The notes below the pieces were generated by a model. The model was not told the DNA's origin. It saw nothing but the letters and a program-made list of their open reading frames with translations, and searched no databases. The translations under genes and the position numbers were made by a program. A DNA stretch of 40,195 bases from an uncultured Clostridia bacterium. Lineage in GTDB: Bacteria; Bacillota; Clostridia; Christensenellales; Aristaeellaceae. Shown here piece by piece: positions 40,052 to 40,195 of the stretch (position 1 is the stretch's first letter; every line of letters begins with the position of its first letter). The stretch is from contig CAMJUL010000033.1 in NCBI GenBank assembly GCA_946408995.1, forward strand, positions 1 to 40,195, written 5' to 3'.

Positions 40052-40195
40052 GTGGGCATAAACAAAATACAAGGAACTCCGTGGCATATACAAAAATTAT
40101 AGCGGTCTTTCAGACCTTCACACATGCCGAATTAGTATCTATGGTAAGGTAAAGCGTTATGACATGGCATCACTCTTTGGCAAGTATCCTCAGTT
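40052..40195 (+). pseudogene. Possible frameshifted gene at the right edge
   Basis: A GTG at 40052 after TAGGAGG opens only 16 codons. A second frame, open from 40062 to the end without its own start, gives protein-like sequence (YKELRGIYKNYSGLSDLH, later YGKVKRYDMASLFGKYP). The good ribosome site and good reading sequence in different frames suggest a one-base frameshift, natural or from sequencing, or a programmed shift. The gene is cut by the window edge. Confidence 0.35.

Overview
The window looks like chromosome of an anaerobic Firmicute of the Clostridia (Christensenellales or Oscillospirales type). This rests on purine-rich Shine-Dalgarno sites, high GC with alpha/beta Firmicute protein families, permuted GH3 enzymes, an AgrC/LytTR-type two-component pair, butyrate-kinase chemistry and C-glycoside cleavage genes typical of gut bacteria. 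The genus cannot be named from sequence alone. No tRNA, rRNA, CRISPR array or complete insertion sequence was seen.

Layout. Positions 1-3.7 kb are a lower-GC defence/toxin island: a HipA-like kinase with a helix-turn-helix partner, a terminator, then a hipB-hipS-hipT three-gene toxin-antitoxin operon under three spaced copies of one palindrome, then a Doc/Fic remnant. Positions 3.7-4.6 kb are non-coding and rich in hairpins. Positions 4.6-7.8 kb carry three tandem secreted esterase paralogs, ended by a strong terminator. Positions 7.9-10.0 kb (minus strand) hold a histidine kinase and its LytTR response regulator. Positions 10.1-13.6 kb (minus) hold a small secreted protein and a membrane-anchored permuted GH3. 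From 13.86 to 35.2 kb every gene is on the plus strand: two more esterase paralogs, then about 18 intracellular enzyme and transport genes. Positions 35.5-39.4 kb (minus) hold a small secreted protein and a large secreted permuted GH3. The right edge has short, probably broken reading frames.

How the genes fit together. Extracellular GH3 enzymes and PF00756-type esterases could trim O-linked sugars and ester groups from a plant polyphenol. A ribose-type ABC importer takes up a small glycoside. Two Gfo/Idh oxidoreductases would oxidise the sugar. A C-deglycosidation enzyme (beta subunit of the DUF6379 family plus TIM-barrel alpha subunit) would then break the carbon-carbon bond between sugar and aglycone, and another TIM-barrel protein could process the sugar product. 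A fumarate-reductase-like flavoprotein with two iron-sulfur electron-transfer proteins suggests reduction of the aglycone or of the unsaturated sugar.

The most unusual part is 16.0-21.1 kb. Butyrate kinase, a small membrane protein, a thiolase-like acyltransferase, a DUF35 zinc/OB-fold protein, a private acyl carrier protein, a phosphate acyltransferase and a phosphopantetheinyl transferase sit in tight order. I infer a self-contained route that moves an acyl group from a C-acylated substrate to the carrier protein, then to phosphate, then to ADP, yielding ATP. That chemistry is a hypothesis, while the family assignments are well supported.
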